NCBI GenBank assembly: GCA_016935755.1
Contig: JAFGQI010000057.1
Span: forward strand, 1-64,000
Origin: Anaerolineales bacterium
Lineage (GTDB): Bacteria; Chloroflexota; Anaerolineae; Anaerolineales; UBA4823
Reading direction: 5' to 3'
Length of the DNA stretch: 64,000 bases
The translations under genes and the position numbers were made by a program. How positions within the stretch are numbered: position 1 is the first letter of the stretch; each line of letters starts with the position of its first letter. Positions 34,622 to 43,030 of this stretch are shown here, piece by piece. The notes below the pieces were generated by a model, which worked only from the letters and a program-made list of their open reading frames with translations, was not told the DNA's origin and ran no database searches.

Positions 34622-37150
34622 ATGAGCAACTTCCTACGCAACCTTAATGTCGACCGGTTATCTTTCTGGCTGGGTTTCCTGGCTTCAACCATATTTTGGT
34701 TCCTGATCCTGCGCTTACGCCCGGCTTTCAGGGCTATCGCTGAGCGCATAAAAGCCCAGGCAGCCGCGACAAAAGAAGAAGCAGGCCGGAGCGGTGAAAT
34801 TCGCCTGGAAAATGATATCCTGCGCTATGCTCAGACATGGCACCTGGCTTCCCCGCTTTTTTCGCTGGAGGAAATCCTGATACAGCCTCGCTTGCTGGCC
34901 CCTCCCCCTGCGCCTGAACCTGGGAAACCGCCCCCCGGAGATGATATTACCGAATGGGTCATCCCCTATCTGCCAGATTGGCCGGAGTTGGGTTCTTTTT
35001 ACAACGCCCCCACGCTCAGCCTGGCCCAGGCGCTGTCGGGTGGTTCCAATTTGGCACTCATCGGTCAGAGCGGCTGTGGTAAAACAGTTGCCCTGGCTTG
35101 CCTGGCTACACAGATCATCCGCCATGACCCGGAAGCGACCGGTCTGGAGCGTAAAATTCCCATCCTGATCCATGCCGCAGATTTGATCCTCCCACCCCGC
35201 AATCCGGAAAATCCCCTGGAAACCCTGCAGGAAGCTATCTCCGGGTATGCCTCCCGGCAGACCACGGCGCGTCTGCCCAAGCTCTTGCAAACATTATTCG
35301 AGCAAAAACGCGCCCTGCTGCTGCTGGATGGCCTGGATGAGATGCCGCCGGCAGCGCTGGACAACGTGGTTATGTTCCTGCAGGCCTTGCAAGAAAAATA
35401 TCCCGAAACACAGATGGTAGCAGCTGCCAGTTCAATCTATCTGGGCGGTTTGCCATCTCTGGGTTTTGTCCCGATTCCAATGGCAAATTGGAACCAGGAA
35501 CAGCGCGGCGCTTTCATCCGGCAGTGGGGCGAAATGTGGAGCCGCTATTCCGCTCCAGGCGAATCTGGAATGCAGCGAAACAGCGATCCATATCTCATCC
35601 ATGGCTGGCTGCTGACCGAAACCGCTCACCTCAGCCCGCTTGAACTGACCTTGAAAATTTGGGCTGCCTTTGCAGGCGACTCTCTCGGCCCGAACCCGGT
35701 AGACGCCATAGAAGCATATATCCGGCGCATGACAGCCAACCAACCCGCCAAGAACCGGGCGGCCATGTCGCAGCTGGCGATGAATATGACCTTCGCCATG
35801 CAGCCGCTGACCGAGCGAAAAAATGCTGAAAGCTGGTTAGGCGGCGGCGCTGTCTCAGTGGAGACAGTGGAGGATTCAGCCCATACACCCCCAACAGAGG
35901 CGCTTGCTCCAGAGCAGCCCAAGGCAGCCGAACGCGTACGCGCCCCTGGGGCGCTGCCAGACCTGGTGGAGTGCGGCCTGATGACAATGCATCCAGAAGA
36001 GAAAGTTCGCCTCGTTCACCCTCTTCTGACGGGATACCTGGCTGGACAGGCGCCCTCTCAACTCACAGAGACGAACCGGCTATTGGACCAACCCCGCTGG
36101 AATGGCAAATTTCTGGCCTTGCATTACCTGGTACTGCGGACAGGGCAGGAATATTTTGTCGATCAAATCATCGAAGAAGAAAACGCAGACCCTCTGATGC
36201 AGGGGTTATTCACCGCCGCGCATTGGCTGCGCGAGGCCGGGGACAAGGCCGCCTGGGCGACTTCGATGATGCGTAGACTGGCTGGTTACCTGCAAAAAGA
36301 AAAACTCTCTCTCGGCAACAAGGCTCGCTGTGCTTCGGCCCTGGCTTTCTGCGGGAACGCCAGTGTGGCAATGTTGTTTCGCCAGATGCTGTCAGCAGTG
36401 CAGGAGGATCAGCGCATGCTGGCGCTGCTCGGCCTGGGGGTGCTGCGCGATTCCAAGACGGTGGCAGATGTGGGCAAACTCCTGGCTGATCGTTCTGCCA
36501 AGGTAAGCCGGGCCGCGATCCTGGCGCTGGTAGCCATAGGCGATAAAATGGCCCTTGAAGCGGTTGCTTATACCTTACTGCATGGCGATGAAGGGATGCG
36601 CCGGGCAGCCGCAGAAGGTCTGGCTAACCACCCCGAAGAAGGTTATCCCACCCTTGAAGAAGGCAGCACCCTGGAGGATACAGCCGTGCGCAGGGCGGTG
36701 GTGTTCGGGCTGAGCAGGATCAATGCGCCCTGGTCGCTAGCCATTCTGGAAAGACTGCGCACAGAAGACAAACAATGGGTCGTGCAGGATGCTGCTGCAC
36801 ATGCGTTGGACGTGCTCAGCCAGCCAGATCCCCATATCCCGCGGCCTCTGGCGCCGCTCACCCATACGCCCTGGTTGATCGCTTTTGCGGGGGAGCGCGG
36901 CATGGGTGTTGTGCCTGGTAAACCGGCTTTTGAGCTGCTGTATCAAGGGCTGCGCGAGGGGGATGCAGAACAGCGCGAAGCTGCGATTTACTTCCTCAGC
37001 CGCAATGGCGACGAGAATTCGATCCTGCCCCTGTATCAAACCTATTTTTCAGAGCGAGGAGAGCTGCGCGAAGCGGCATTATTCTCCCTCTGGTGTATCG
37101 CAGCAACAGGCATAAAGCTCCCCCCTCCGATGCAGTATGGGCTGAAATAG
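34622..37150 (+). CDS. Membrane-anchored NACHT/STAND NTPase with HEAT repeats
   Basis: 842 aa. One N-terminal membrane helix (residues 13-32), a basic linker, then an NTPase domain with Walker A IGQSGCGKT (147-155) and Walker B ALLLLDGLDEMP (231-241), the DxxDE-type end typical of NACHT proteins. A helical region follows, and residues from about 600 form HEAT-like repeats (LALLGLGVLRDSKTVADVGK, AAILALVAIGDKMALEAVAY, AVVFGLSRINAPWSLAILER). STAND proteins are signalling switches in which repeats sense a ligand. No toxic effector domain is visible. It is coupled to the zinc-ribbon gene. Function unknown. Confidence 0.88.
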   Translation: MSNFLRNLNVDRLSFWLGFLASTIFWFLILRLRPAFRAIAERIKAQAAATKEEAGRSGEIRLENDILRYAQTWHLASPLFSLEEILIQPRLLAPPPAPEPGKPPPGDDITEWVIPYLPDWPELGSFYNAPTLSLAQALSGGSNLALIGQSGCGKTVALACLATQIIRHDPEATGLERKIPILIHAADLILPPRNPENPLETLQEAISGYASRQTTARLPKLLQTLFEQKRALLLLDGLDEMPPAALDNVVMFLQALQEKYPETQMVAAASSIYLGGLPSLGFVPIPMANWNQEQRGAFIRQWGEMWSRYSAPGESGMQRNSDPYLIHGWLLTETAHLSPLELTLKIWAAFAGDSLGPNPVDAIEAYIRRMTANQPAKNRAAMSQLAMNMTFAMQPLTERKNAESWLGGGAVSVETVEDSAHTPPTEALAPEQPKAAERVRAPGALPDLVECGLMTMHPEEKVRLVHPLLTGYLAGQAPSQLTETNRLLDQPRWNGKFLALHYLVLRTGQEYFVDQIIEEENADPLMQGLFTAAHWLREAGDKAAWATSMMRRLAGYLQKEKLSLGNKARCASALAFCGNASVAMLFRQMLSAVQEDQRMLALLGLGVLRDSKTVADVGKLLADRSAKVSRAAILALVAIGDKMALEAVAYTLLHGDEGMRRAAAEGLANHPEEGYPTLEEGSTLEDTAVRRAVVFGLSRINAPWSLAILERLRTEDKQWVVQDAAAHALDVLSQPDPHIPRPLAPLTHTPWLIAFAGERGMGVVPGKPAFELLYQGLREGDAEQREAAIYFLSRNGDENSILPLYQTYFSERGELREAALFSLWCIAATGIKLPPPMQYGLK

Positions 37151-37158
37151 TCTGGGAT

Positions 37159-37198
37159 CTGGGCCAGCGATATTCTCGATCCTGGCCCAGTTTTATTT
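37159..37198 (+). terminator. Intrinsic terminator after the NACHT gene
   Basis: CTGGGCCAG and CTGGCCCAG form a perfect 9-bp stem (37159-37167 with 37182-37190), followed by TTTTATTT. It lies between convergent genes, nine bases past the stop. Confidence 0.85.
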
Positions 37199-37508
37199 AT
37201 GAGATGTGGGTCAAAATCCGCTGATGAACAGTATCCACATCCAGGTCCAGGATTGAAACCAACTTATCCCTTCCCCCATGACCGGCAACTATTTCAATCC
37301 GGCTGCGCGGCACATCTAAGATGTCGGCCAGGAAATCGATCAGCGCCTGGTTGGCTTTGCCTTCAACCGGCGAGGCTGTCAGGCGGATGCGAACCGTGCC
37401 ATCGCTCTGCACTTCAACAATTTCGTTTCGGCTGGCGCGAGGCGTGACCCGGATAGCCAGAGCCGAGCCTTTCTTGCCATCGTGTAAATGATATTGTCTC
37501 TCTGCCAC
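37197..37508 (-). CDS. DUF167 (YggU) family protein
   Basis: 103 aa from a GTG at 37508 with GAGGTG four bases upstream; the open frame continues upstream into yggT but has no homology there. The core AIRVTPRASRNEIV, LTASPVEGKANQALIDFLAD and IVAGHGGRDKLVSI is the DUF167 signature. A small conserved protein of unknown function, often next to yggT, as here (gap 16 bases). Confidence 0.88.
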   Translation of the reverse strand: MAERQYHLHDGKKGSALAIRVTPRASRNEIVEVQSDGTVRIRLTASPVEGKANQALIDFLADILDVPRSRIEIVAGHGGRDKLVSILDLDVDTVHQRILTHIS

Positions 37509-37524
37509 GTTGCACCTCAGTGTC

Positions 37525-37782
37525 TCATAATGATATGAGTAATCTGGTGATAAATGCGTCCAGGATTTCGAGCAAGACAATCAGAATTAGAGGGCTAAAA
37601 TCTAACCCGCCCATCGGACGGACAAACCTCCGGATTGGCGCCAGCATCGGGTTCACGATCCGGTCTATAAGCTGCCTGATTTTATGATAGGGAGGCACAA
37701 AAAAAGTCAAAATTGCCTGGATAATGACCACCAGGATCGTCAGTTGAAACAGCCGGTGTACAATTTCTGCCACAAAAACCAT
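37525..37782 (-). CDS. yggT: YggT family membrane protein
   Basis: 85 aa with two membrane helices (about 8-28 and 62-80) and the family block NPMLAPIRRFVRPMGGLDFSPL. YggT proteins are small membrane proteins often linked to yggS, osmotic shock or cell division loci; their molecular role is unclear. It follows the yggS gene by 21 bases in the same operon. Confidence 0.9.
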   Translation of the reverse strand: MVFVAEIVHRLFQLTILVVIIQAILTFFVPPYHKIRQLIDRIVNPMLAPIRRFVRPMGGLDFSPLILIVLLEILDAFITRLLISL

Positions 37783-37803
37783 ATATAGAATCCTATCTAT
37801 TCG

Positions 37804-38529
37804 TTATCTCAAATGAGGGCGGGCTCCCAGGATGGCTGTACCAATTCGCACCATGGTCGCGCCTTCTTGTACAGCAACCACAAAATCAGCGCTGATGCCC
37901 ATCGAGAGCTCCTGCCAATTGACTCCTGGCAGCTGCTGCGCCAGGTAATCTCGCAGACAACGCAAACGCCGAAAATAAGGCCGCGCCTGTTCCACATCCT
38001 GCAGATAAGGCGCCATGGTCATTAAACCGCTCACTTTCAGACCTGGCAGCGCAGCCACCTGAGCAAATTCTTCCAGCAATGACTCCCAGCGATGCTCCTG
38101 CCAGGCAGCCCATCCAAACTTGCTCTCCTCGCCGCTCACATTACATTCCAGTAAAACCGGCATCACTCGGCCTGATTCTACTGCAAAATGATTCAACCGA
38201 CTCGCCAGCTTGAGGCTGTCGAGAGAGTGCACCCAGTCGAAGTACTCGCTCACCAGGCGGGCTTTGCGGCTCTGGATATGCCCGATCATATGCCATTCCA
38301 GGCCAGGTTTTTCCCGTAAAGTGATAACCTTTTCGCTGCCCTCTTCGGCATAATTCTCACCGAAAATGCTCACTCCAGCTTCAACCGCTTCCTGCACTGC
38401 CTCCACTGGATGCCCCTTTGTCACCACCACCAGCTTCACATGATCCGCTGGGCGCCTGGCAGAAAGCGCGGCCTGGGCGATTTGTTCCAGCACCTGCAGG
38501 TAATTGCTCCGAATTGGGCTGTTATTCAT
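37804..38529 (-). CDS. yggS: PLP homeostasis protein (YggS/PROSC family)
   Basis: 241 aa, single TIM-barrel without the second domain of alanine racemase. The PLP lysine lies in VVVTKGHPVE, followed by FGENYAEEG, WHMIGHIQSRKAR and the late GISADFVVAVQEGATMVRIGTAIL with phosphate-binding residues. The protein binds and buffers pyridoxal phosphate and affects amino-acid homeostasis. Gap of 18 bases to the upstream pgeF gene. Confidence 0.95.
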   Translation of the reverse strand: MNNSPIRSNYLQVLEQIAQAALSARRPADHVKLVVVTKGHPVEAVQEAVEAGVSIFGENYAEEGSEKVITLREKPGLEWHMIGHIQSRKARLVSEYFDWVHSLDSLKLASRLNHFAVESGRVMPVLLECNVSGEESKFGWAAWQEHRWESLLEEFAQVAALPGLKVSGLMTMAPYLQDVEQARPYFRRLRCLRDYLAQQLPGVNWQELSMGISADFVVAVQEGATMVRIGTAILGARPHLR

Positions 38530-38547
38530 CTCATGCCCCGAGAAAAA

Positions 38548-39336
38548 TCAGGGTTTCAATGCCATCAATGCGCCAAAGCGCCCGGTTCTGCCTCGCTCAC
38601 CTCGATGTGAGTACCATTCTGATAGGTGACAGGCCGTACAGATTTCGCTCACCTCAATTTGCCTCACGCCAGCCTTCTCCAGGACCAAGCGATTGGCATT
38701 CCACAAGTCGAATTGTACCCCAAAACCATTGTCAGAATGTAGCAGTCCTGAGACATCCTGCCCGAATGCCTGCCTGACCTGATCAGCCACCTCTTGCCCG
38801 ATCTCATAGTGGTGTGGACCAATTGAAGGGCCAATCCCCGCCAGGATATCCTGCGGGTCACAGCGATAACGCTGACGCATGGCTTCGACAGCGTAAGCAG
38901 CCGTATATTTCACCGTTCCCTGCCAGCCCGCATGCACCAACCCGACAACTTTTTTCCTTGGATCATACAAAAAGATCGGTACGCAGTCGGCAAAACGCAT
39001 GAACAAGGTCACCTCAGGGCGATCGGTCAGGATCGCGTCGGCGCGCAGATGGGGTATGTCCACAGGGCGGGGTGAATCCGCACAAACTACCTCGATGCCA
39101 TGCACCTGCCAGACATCATACATGCTTTCGGTTGATCGTCCCATCACCTCAAATGAACGCCGGCGATTTTCCAGGACATTGGCTGGCTCATCACCCACCA
39201 GCGATCCAGTGTTCAAGGAAGCCCAGGGTTCAGGGCTGACCCCGCCCTGGCGAGTAAAAATCGCCTGCACCACGGGCAAGGTCTCGAAGATTTCAAAAGT
39301 ATAATAACGAATTTGGTCAGGCTGATGAAGGTGCAT
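38548..39336 (-). CDS. pgeF: Laccase-domain peptidoglycan editing factor
   Basis: 262 aa. The YfiH family metal-site residues are visible in WQVHGIEVV, FMRFADCVPIFLYD and GLVHAGWQGTVK; the C-terminus has CTACHLSEWYSHRGE and TGRFGALM. E. coli YfiH removes L-serine-containing muropeptide errors, and older annotations call it polyphenol oxidase. Positioned six bases after the glutaredoxin-DUF2085 gene in the operon. Confidence 0.93.
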   Translation of the reverse strand: MHLHQPDQIRYYTFEIFETLPVVQAIFTRQGGVSPEPWASLNTGSLVGDEPANVLENRRRSFEVMGRSTESMYDVWQVHGIEVVCADSPRPVDIPHLRADAILTDRPEVTLFMRFADCVPIFLYDPRKKVVGLVHAGWQGTVKYTAAYAVEAMRQRYRCDPQDILAGIGPSIGPHHYEIGQEVADQVRQAFGQDVSGLLHSDNGFGVQFDLWNANRLVLEKAGVRQIEVSEICTACHLSEWYSHRGERGRTGRFGALMALKP

Positions 39337-39342
39337 AACAGG

Positions 39343-40332
39343 TCAGGTCTGCAGCGTGCGTTTGAGCTTGGCTTCTAAAATCTGGCGCGTATCGCGCATC
39401 GTTTCTTCCACCATTACATAACCATACCAGGCAGTAACATATCCAAAAAGCCCACCTGTAACGACTCGTAAGATAGGGGTGCTTTCTCGAAAAGGGATAA
39501 ACGATAACGGCGGTTGGCTGATTACCTGGCTGACACCATCCAGACCGATCGGCCCCAGCCCGAGCAGCAGCCAGAGATACCAGGGCATCGCCGGCAGGCG
39601 GCGCCCCAGCAGGGCAAAAATCAAGCCAAACAATAATATCCCCCCGTAGATAGCCACATCCCGCTGGCACAAAGCCACTTTATAGCCCATTTGCGAATTG
39701 CCAATATACTTCTCCGCCGTATAGATATCCGTATAGGTGCTGCCCTCTCCCAATCCGGTCGCCTGACCGTAGCTTAGCAAATCCTCTACGCCAGCTGCTG
39801 CGCGGGGATAAACCACCTGCTCTCCAAACAGAAAAAAGGAACGAAAAGCCAGCTGGTGGCAAACCATGCTGTAGCCGCGATAAATCAGCTTGGCTGGCGC
39901 TTCTGCTCCTATTCGCATCAGGACTGGGGCTAGAAAAGGCAATCCCAAATAGATGATAACCAAGAGGTTGAACATCGCCAGATAATGGCGTGCAAGCCAT
40001 AATGTTACCCTGTCGGATCTGGTCCACACCCCTTTGGTGTGCGCATCCTCTAACACAGGAGAAGTCTGTATCATCCCAATGTGCCGCTCCCGGTCATGAG
40101 CAGCCCCCAGAGTCATCTGCAGTTCCTGGAAAGAGAATGGCGCCTTCAAGGTGTACGGGCCAATCTGAACAACAGGGATTTCGAAACCAAATTTGCGTTG
40201 AAGTTCAGCATTAGCATCAATATCGATGAGCACCAGGCGGTGAGGATATCGCTCCTGCAACAAGGACAGGTCATTTTTCGTTTGTTCACATAAATCGCAA
40301 TTTGCCCGGCTGTAAAGTTTAACTTCGATCAT
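39343..40332 (-). CDS. Glutaredoxin-like domain fused to DUF2085 membrane domain
   Basis: 329 aa. Residues 1-80 form a glutaredoxin/DUF836 fold with CDLC (SRANCDLCEQTK) and the cis-proline in IPVVQIG. After a linker come five or so membrane helices with the DUF2085 signatures SMVCHQLAFRSFFLFGEQ, VALCQRDVAIYGG and GLGPIGLDGVSQ. The fused layout suggests a thiol redox domain on the cytoplasmic face serving the membrane part. It starts directly at the tlpA stop, downstream of ccdA, fitting a thiol-redox unit. DUF2085 itself has no assigned function. Confidence 0.85.
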   Translation of the reverse strand: MIEVKLYSRANCDLCEQTKNDLSLLQERYPHRLVLIDIDANAELQRKFGFEIPVVQIGPYTLKAPFSFQELQMTLGAAHDRERHIGMIQTSPVLEDAHTKGVWTRSDRVTLWLARHYLAMFNLLVIIYLGLPFLAPVLMRIGAEAPAKLIYRGYSMVCHQLAFRSFFLFGEQVVYPRAAAGVEDLLSYGQATGLGEGSTYTDIYTAEKYIGNSQMGYKVALCQRDVAIYGGILLFGLIFALLGRRLPAMPWYLWLLLGLGPIGLDGVSQVISQPPLSFIPFRESTPILRVVTGGLFGYVTAWYGYVMVEETMRDTRQILEAKLKRTLQT

Positions 40333-40920
40333 TTACTTGGCAACTCCAACCTCTGCCAGATATACATTGAACTGCTCTTCTGACAAGGATCCAATATGCT
40401 GTGCACGGAGGATACCTTCTGCGTCGATAAAGAATGTTGTGGGCAGCATAAAGACCTGGTAAGCCTTGCCAATTTCACCGCCCTGATCAGCGATCATTTC
40501 ATAATCGAAATTTAAATCTTCCAAAAATTCCTGCACCACAGGCAGGTCTTCTTGCATGTCGACCCCGATGACAACCAGGTTGGAGCTGTATTTTTGTGAA
40601 TATTCATTGAACATCGGCATTTCACGTATGCAGGGGCCACACCAGGTTGCCCAGAAGTTCAGGATCACTGCCCGCCCGCGCAGATCGGATAATCGGATGG
40701 TCTGCCCAGCGAGATTTTCCAGAGCGAATTTCGGCGCCGGCTGACCGACCTTCGGTGCAGCAGCCGGATCGAGGGCTGTTTGTGATTGGGTTAAATCTGA
40801 AAACGAGAGCATCCCGGTGAGATTTAAAACAAACAGCAAGATTCCTACGATCAGCACCCCTACCCAGATTCCGATCACAACTTTCAGCATCCTACTGCGG
40901 GAAGGGGTTTTCTCGCTCAA
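40333..40920 (-). CDS. TlpA-family membrane-anchored thioredoxin
   Basis: 195 aa from a TTG at 40920 that overlaps the ccdA stop (TTGA), with GGAGG four bases upstream. One N-terminal membrane anchor (residues 12-32) is followed by an AhpC/TSA-TlpA fold with FWATWCGPCIREMP as the active site and the cis-proline in MLPTTFFID. It would reduce disulfides outside the membrane with electrons passed on by the adjacent CcdA. Confidence 0.9.
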   Translation of the reverse strand: MSEKTPSRSRMLKVVIGIWVGVLIVGILLFVLNLTGMLSFSDLTQSQTALDPAAAPKVGQPAPKFALENLAGQTIRLSDLRGRAVILNFWATWCGPCIREMPMFNEYSQKYSSNLVVIGVDMQEDLPVVQEFLEDLNFDYEMIADQGGEIGKAYQVFMLPTTFFIDAEGILRAQHIGSLSEEQFNVYLAEVGVAK

Positions 40921-41849
40921 GCGTCCTCCACGTTTATTTCCACAGCCTGTTGATCTTTCTGCGATTTCAACAGCAAGGCTGCTGGAAGGGCGACAGGGAA
41001 CAACCCTGCTCCAAAAAACCACCAGTCAAAGAAGTTTCGCCCCTTACGCCAGGCGATGGCTGCCGGGATCAGGCCGGCCACTGTCAGAACTAGAATGGCA
41101 ATCAGGAGATAACGACCCAGCATCAGCTCATCGTAATCGCCCAAAAAAGATCCCAGGCTGGCAAGCGTCTGAAATCGCCCGGAAAACAGCAGCACACCCA
41201 CAGCCATCAGCACTACGCCCATAGCAATCTCCACATAGCGCATGATCTTACCATAGCGGCGGATAACAGTGGTCACCAAACCTATCTGGGTCGAAGCCAC
41301 CAGGAATGGAATAGCCAGGCCGATCGAATAAGCCGTCAGGAGGGTTACCCCTTGTGAGATAGATCCCCCGCTGAGCGCAAGGGTGAGAATTGAGCCTAAG
41401 ACAGGCCCCACACATGGCGACCATCCCGCTGAAAAGAATATGCCCATCAAAAAGGAGGCCAGATAACCCCGGCGCCGGTCTGGCATCGATTGCGGGCGCA
41501 GATCGTACTCCAGGAATGGGATGCGGATCAGGCCAGTCATGTGCAAGCCGAAAATAAATACTACGATCCCGCCGATGCGCGCCAGCCAGGAACGCATATT
41601 GAAGAGCAATCCGCCCAAAGCCGAGGTAGCCAATCCCAAAGAGATGAACACAAAGCTGAACCCTAGAACGAAAGCCAATCCGTGGCTCAAGGTCAGCCAG
41701 CGATCGCTCTTTTCACCCGTGGCAAATGCAGCCGATCGCCCACCCAGGTAGCCGATATAGGCTGGCACCAGGGAAAATACGCATGGTGAGAGAAATGAAG
41801 CCAGCCCTGCTAGAAACGCGAGTCCGATGCTGATGTTGCTCAAATCCAT
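40917..41849 (-). CDS. ccdA: CcdA-type thiol:disulfide transporter
   Basis: 310 aa, eight or so membrane helices. The redox cysteines lie in FLSPCVFSLVPAYIG and FSAGWSPCVGPVLGS, the DsbD-beta/CcdA signature. It carries electrons from cytoplasmic thioredoxin across the membrane, supporting cytochrome c maturation or extracytoplasmic thiol reduction. A C-terminal extension of about 70 residues adds further helices. It is the first gene of the unit running down to DUF167. Confidence 0.93.
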   Translation of the reverse strand: MDLSNISIGLAFLAGLASFLSPCVFSLVPAYIGYLGGRSAAFATGEKSDRWLTLSHGLAFVLGFSFVFISLGLATSALGGLLFNMRSWLARIGGIVVFIFGLHMTGLIRIPFLEYDLRPQSMPDRRRGYLASFLMGIFFSAGWSPCVGPVLGSILTLALSGGSISQGVTLLTAYSIGLAIPFLVASTQIGLVTTVIRRYGKIMRYVEIAMGVVLMAVGVLLFSGRFQTLASLGSFLGDYDELMLGRYLLIAILVLTVAGLIPAAIAWRKGRNFFDWWFFGAGLFPVALPAALLLKSQKDQQAVEINVEDA

Positions 41850-41935
41850 TAAGAAATCCTCTTGGTCAACTCAATTTAGATGGTGCTGTACCATTCATAG
41901 GGTTAGATGCCCATCAGCAAGCCTGGTTACACCTG

Positions 41936-43027
41936 CTAGCTCTCGATCACCGATACGCGTGTGCTGCCTTCTCCCTGGATCACAATGTCACCAGGGTCAG
42001 CAGGGGTAACCGGCAGAGTCCAACGGAAGACCCACTTGGCGTCATCCGGTTGGGCGTTGACACAGCCATGCGAGCGGGGCACGCCATAGCTGTTGTGCCA
42101 GAAGGTGGAATGAATCGCCATCCCCTGTCCGGAAAACAGCGTCGTCCATCCAATGCCCGGCAGATCATAGCCGCCCCCGGTCGTTCCTCCAGTCATATGC
42201 ACCGAGATCATTTTGCGCCAGATGGTATGCTTGCCTACCGGGGTCGCCCACCGCTTAGATGGATTGCCATCGGCATCGAATTTACCCCCGGTCGAGACGC
42301 GGCAAAAATATACCTCGTTCTGGCCTTCAAAGCAGGACATTGTCTGGTGGTAGAGATTGACCACCACCAACTTCTCCTGTGCATCGGGGGAAATCGGGCT
42401 CATTTCCTCAGGAGTCAATATTCGAAAAGCCTGTCCAGCCGCCCAGAATTTGTCGCCAAAGCTGCCAAATTTATCCATCAAGCGATAATTCACCTGCCCG
42501 TTTTCATCTGTCATAATCTCGTCCACCCACATGATCTGGCTGTAATAGAGGCGGGGGAACTCAGTATAATCGAGCCAGGGCGAACGCGCCGGCGGGTTTG
42601 CCAGGACAAGATCAACATACGGCACGGTAACCTCAACCCACATGCCGCCCACGGAGGGCAAACTGGCGGTGGGTTGGTTTGGTTGGTCGCGCACCGGCTG
42701 CAAATTCGGAGAATAAATATACCCTTCTGGCGTCTCCACATAGCGCTGGCTGAACCACTGCGGGCGTTTGCCCACCACCTCTCGCAGCCAGACAACCACG
42801 GTATCCCTGTTTAGCTCAGCAACTGTCGGACTGTCTTCGTCCGGGCGAGCCTTCACTTTGACCTGAGGATCTAACACCCGACCCAATCGCTCTGCCTGTG
42901 GAAAATCTGCTGCTGGCAATAATCCGCTGGCGCTCAGTTCATGCCTCCAGGGGCGCAAGGCAAAGCCGCCCAGACCTAAGGCAGATAGCTGCAAAAATTC
43001 CCTGCGATTCAGCAATCTGCGGCGCAT
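41936..43027 (-). CDS. L,D-transpeptidase (YkuD) with Tat signal, copy 2
   Basis: 363 aa. A twin-arginine signal (NRREFLQLSALGLGG) opens the protein. A middle SH3-like region (DEDSPTVAELNRDTVVVWLRE) is followed by the YkuD domain with IHSTFWHNSYGVPRSHGCVN, which contains the catalytic histidine and cysteine. Such enzymes make 3-3 cross-links in peptidoglycan or attach proteins to it. It starts three bases after the stop of a paralogue, so this is a tandem duplicate. Confidence 0.93.
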   Translation of the reverse strand: MRRRLLNRREFLQLSALGLGGFALRPWRHELSASGLLPAADFPQAERLGRVLDPQVKVKARPDEDSPTVAELNRDTVVVWLREVVGKRPQWFSQRYVETPEGYIYSPNLQPVRDQPNQPTASLPSVGGMWVEVTVPYVDLVLANPPARSPWLDYTEFPRLYYSQIMWVDEIMTDENGQVNYRLMDKFGSFGDKFWAAGQAFRILTPEEMSPISPDAQEKLVVVNLYHQTMSCFEGQNEVYFCRVSTGGKFDADGNPSKRWATPVGKHTIWRKMISVHMTGGTTGGGYDLPGIGWTTLFSGQGMAIHSTFWHNSYGVPRSHGCVNAQPDDAKWVFRWTLPVTPADPGDIVIQGEGSTRVSVIES

Positions 43028-43030
43028 TGG

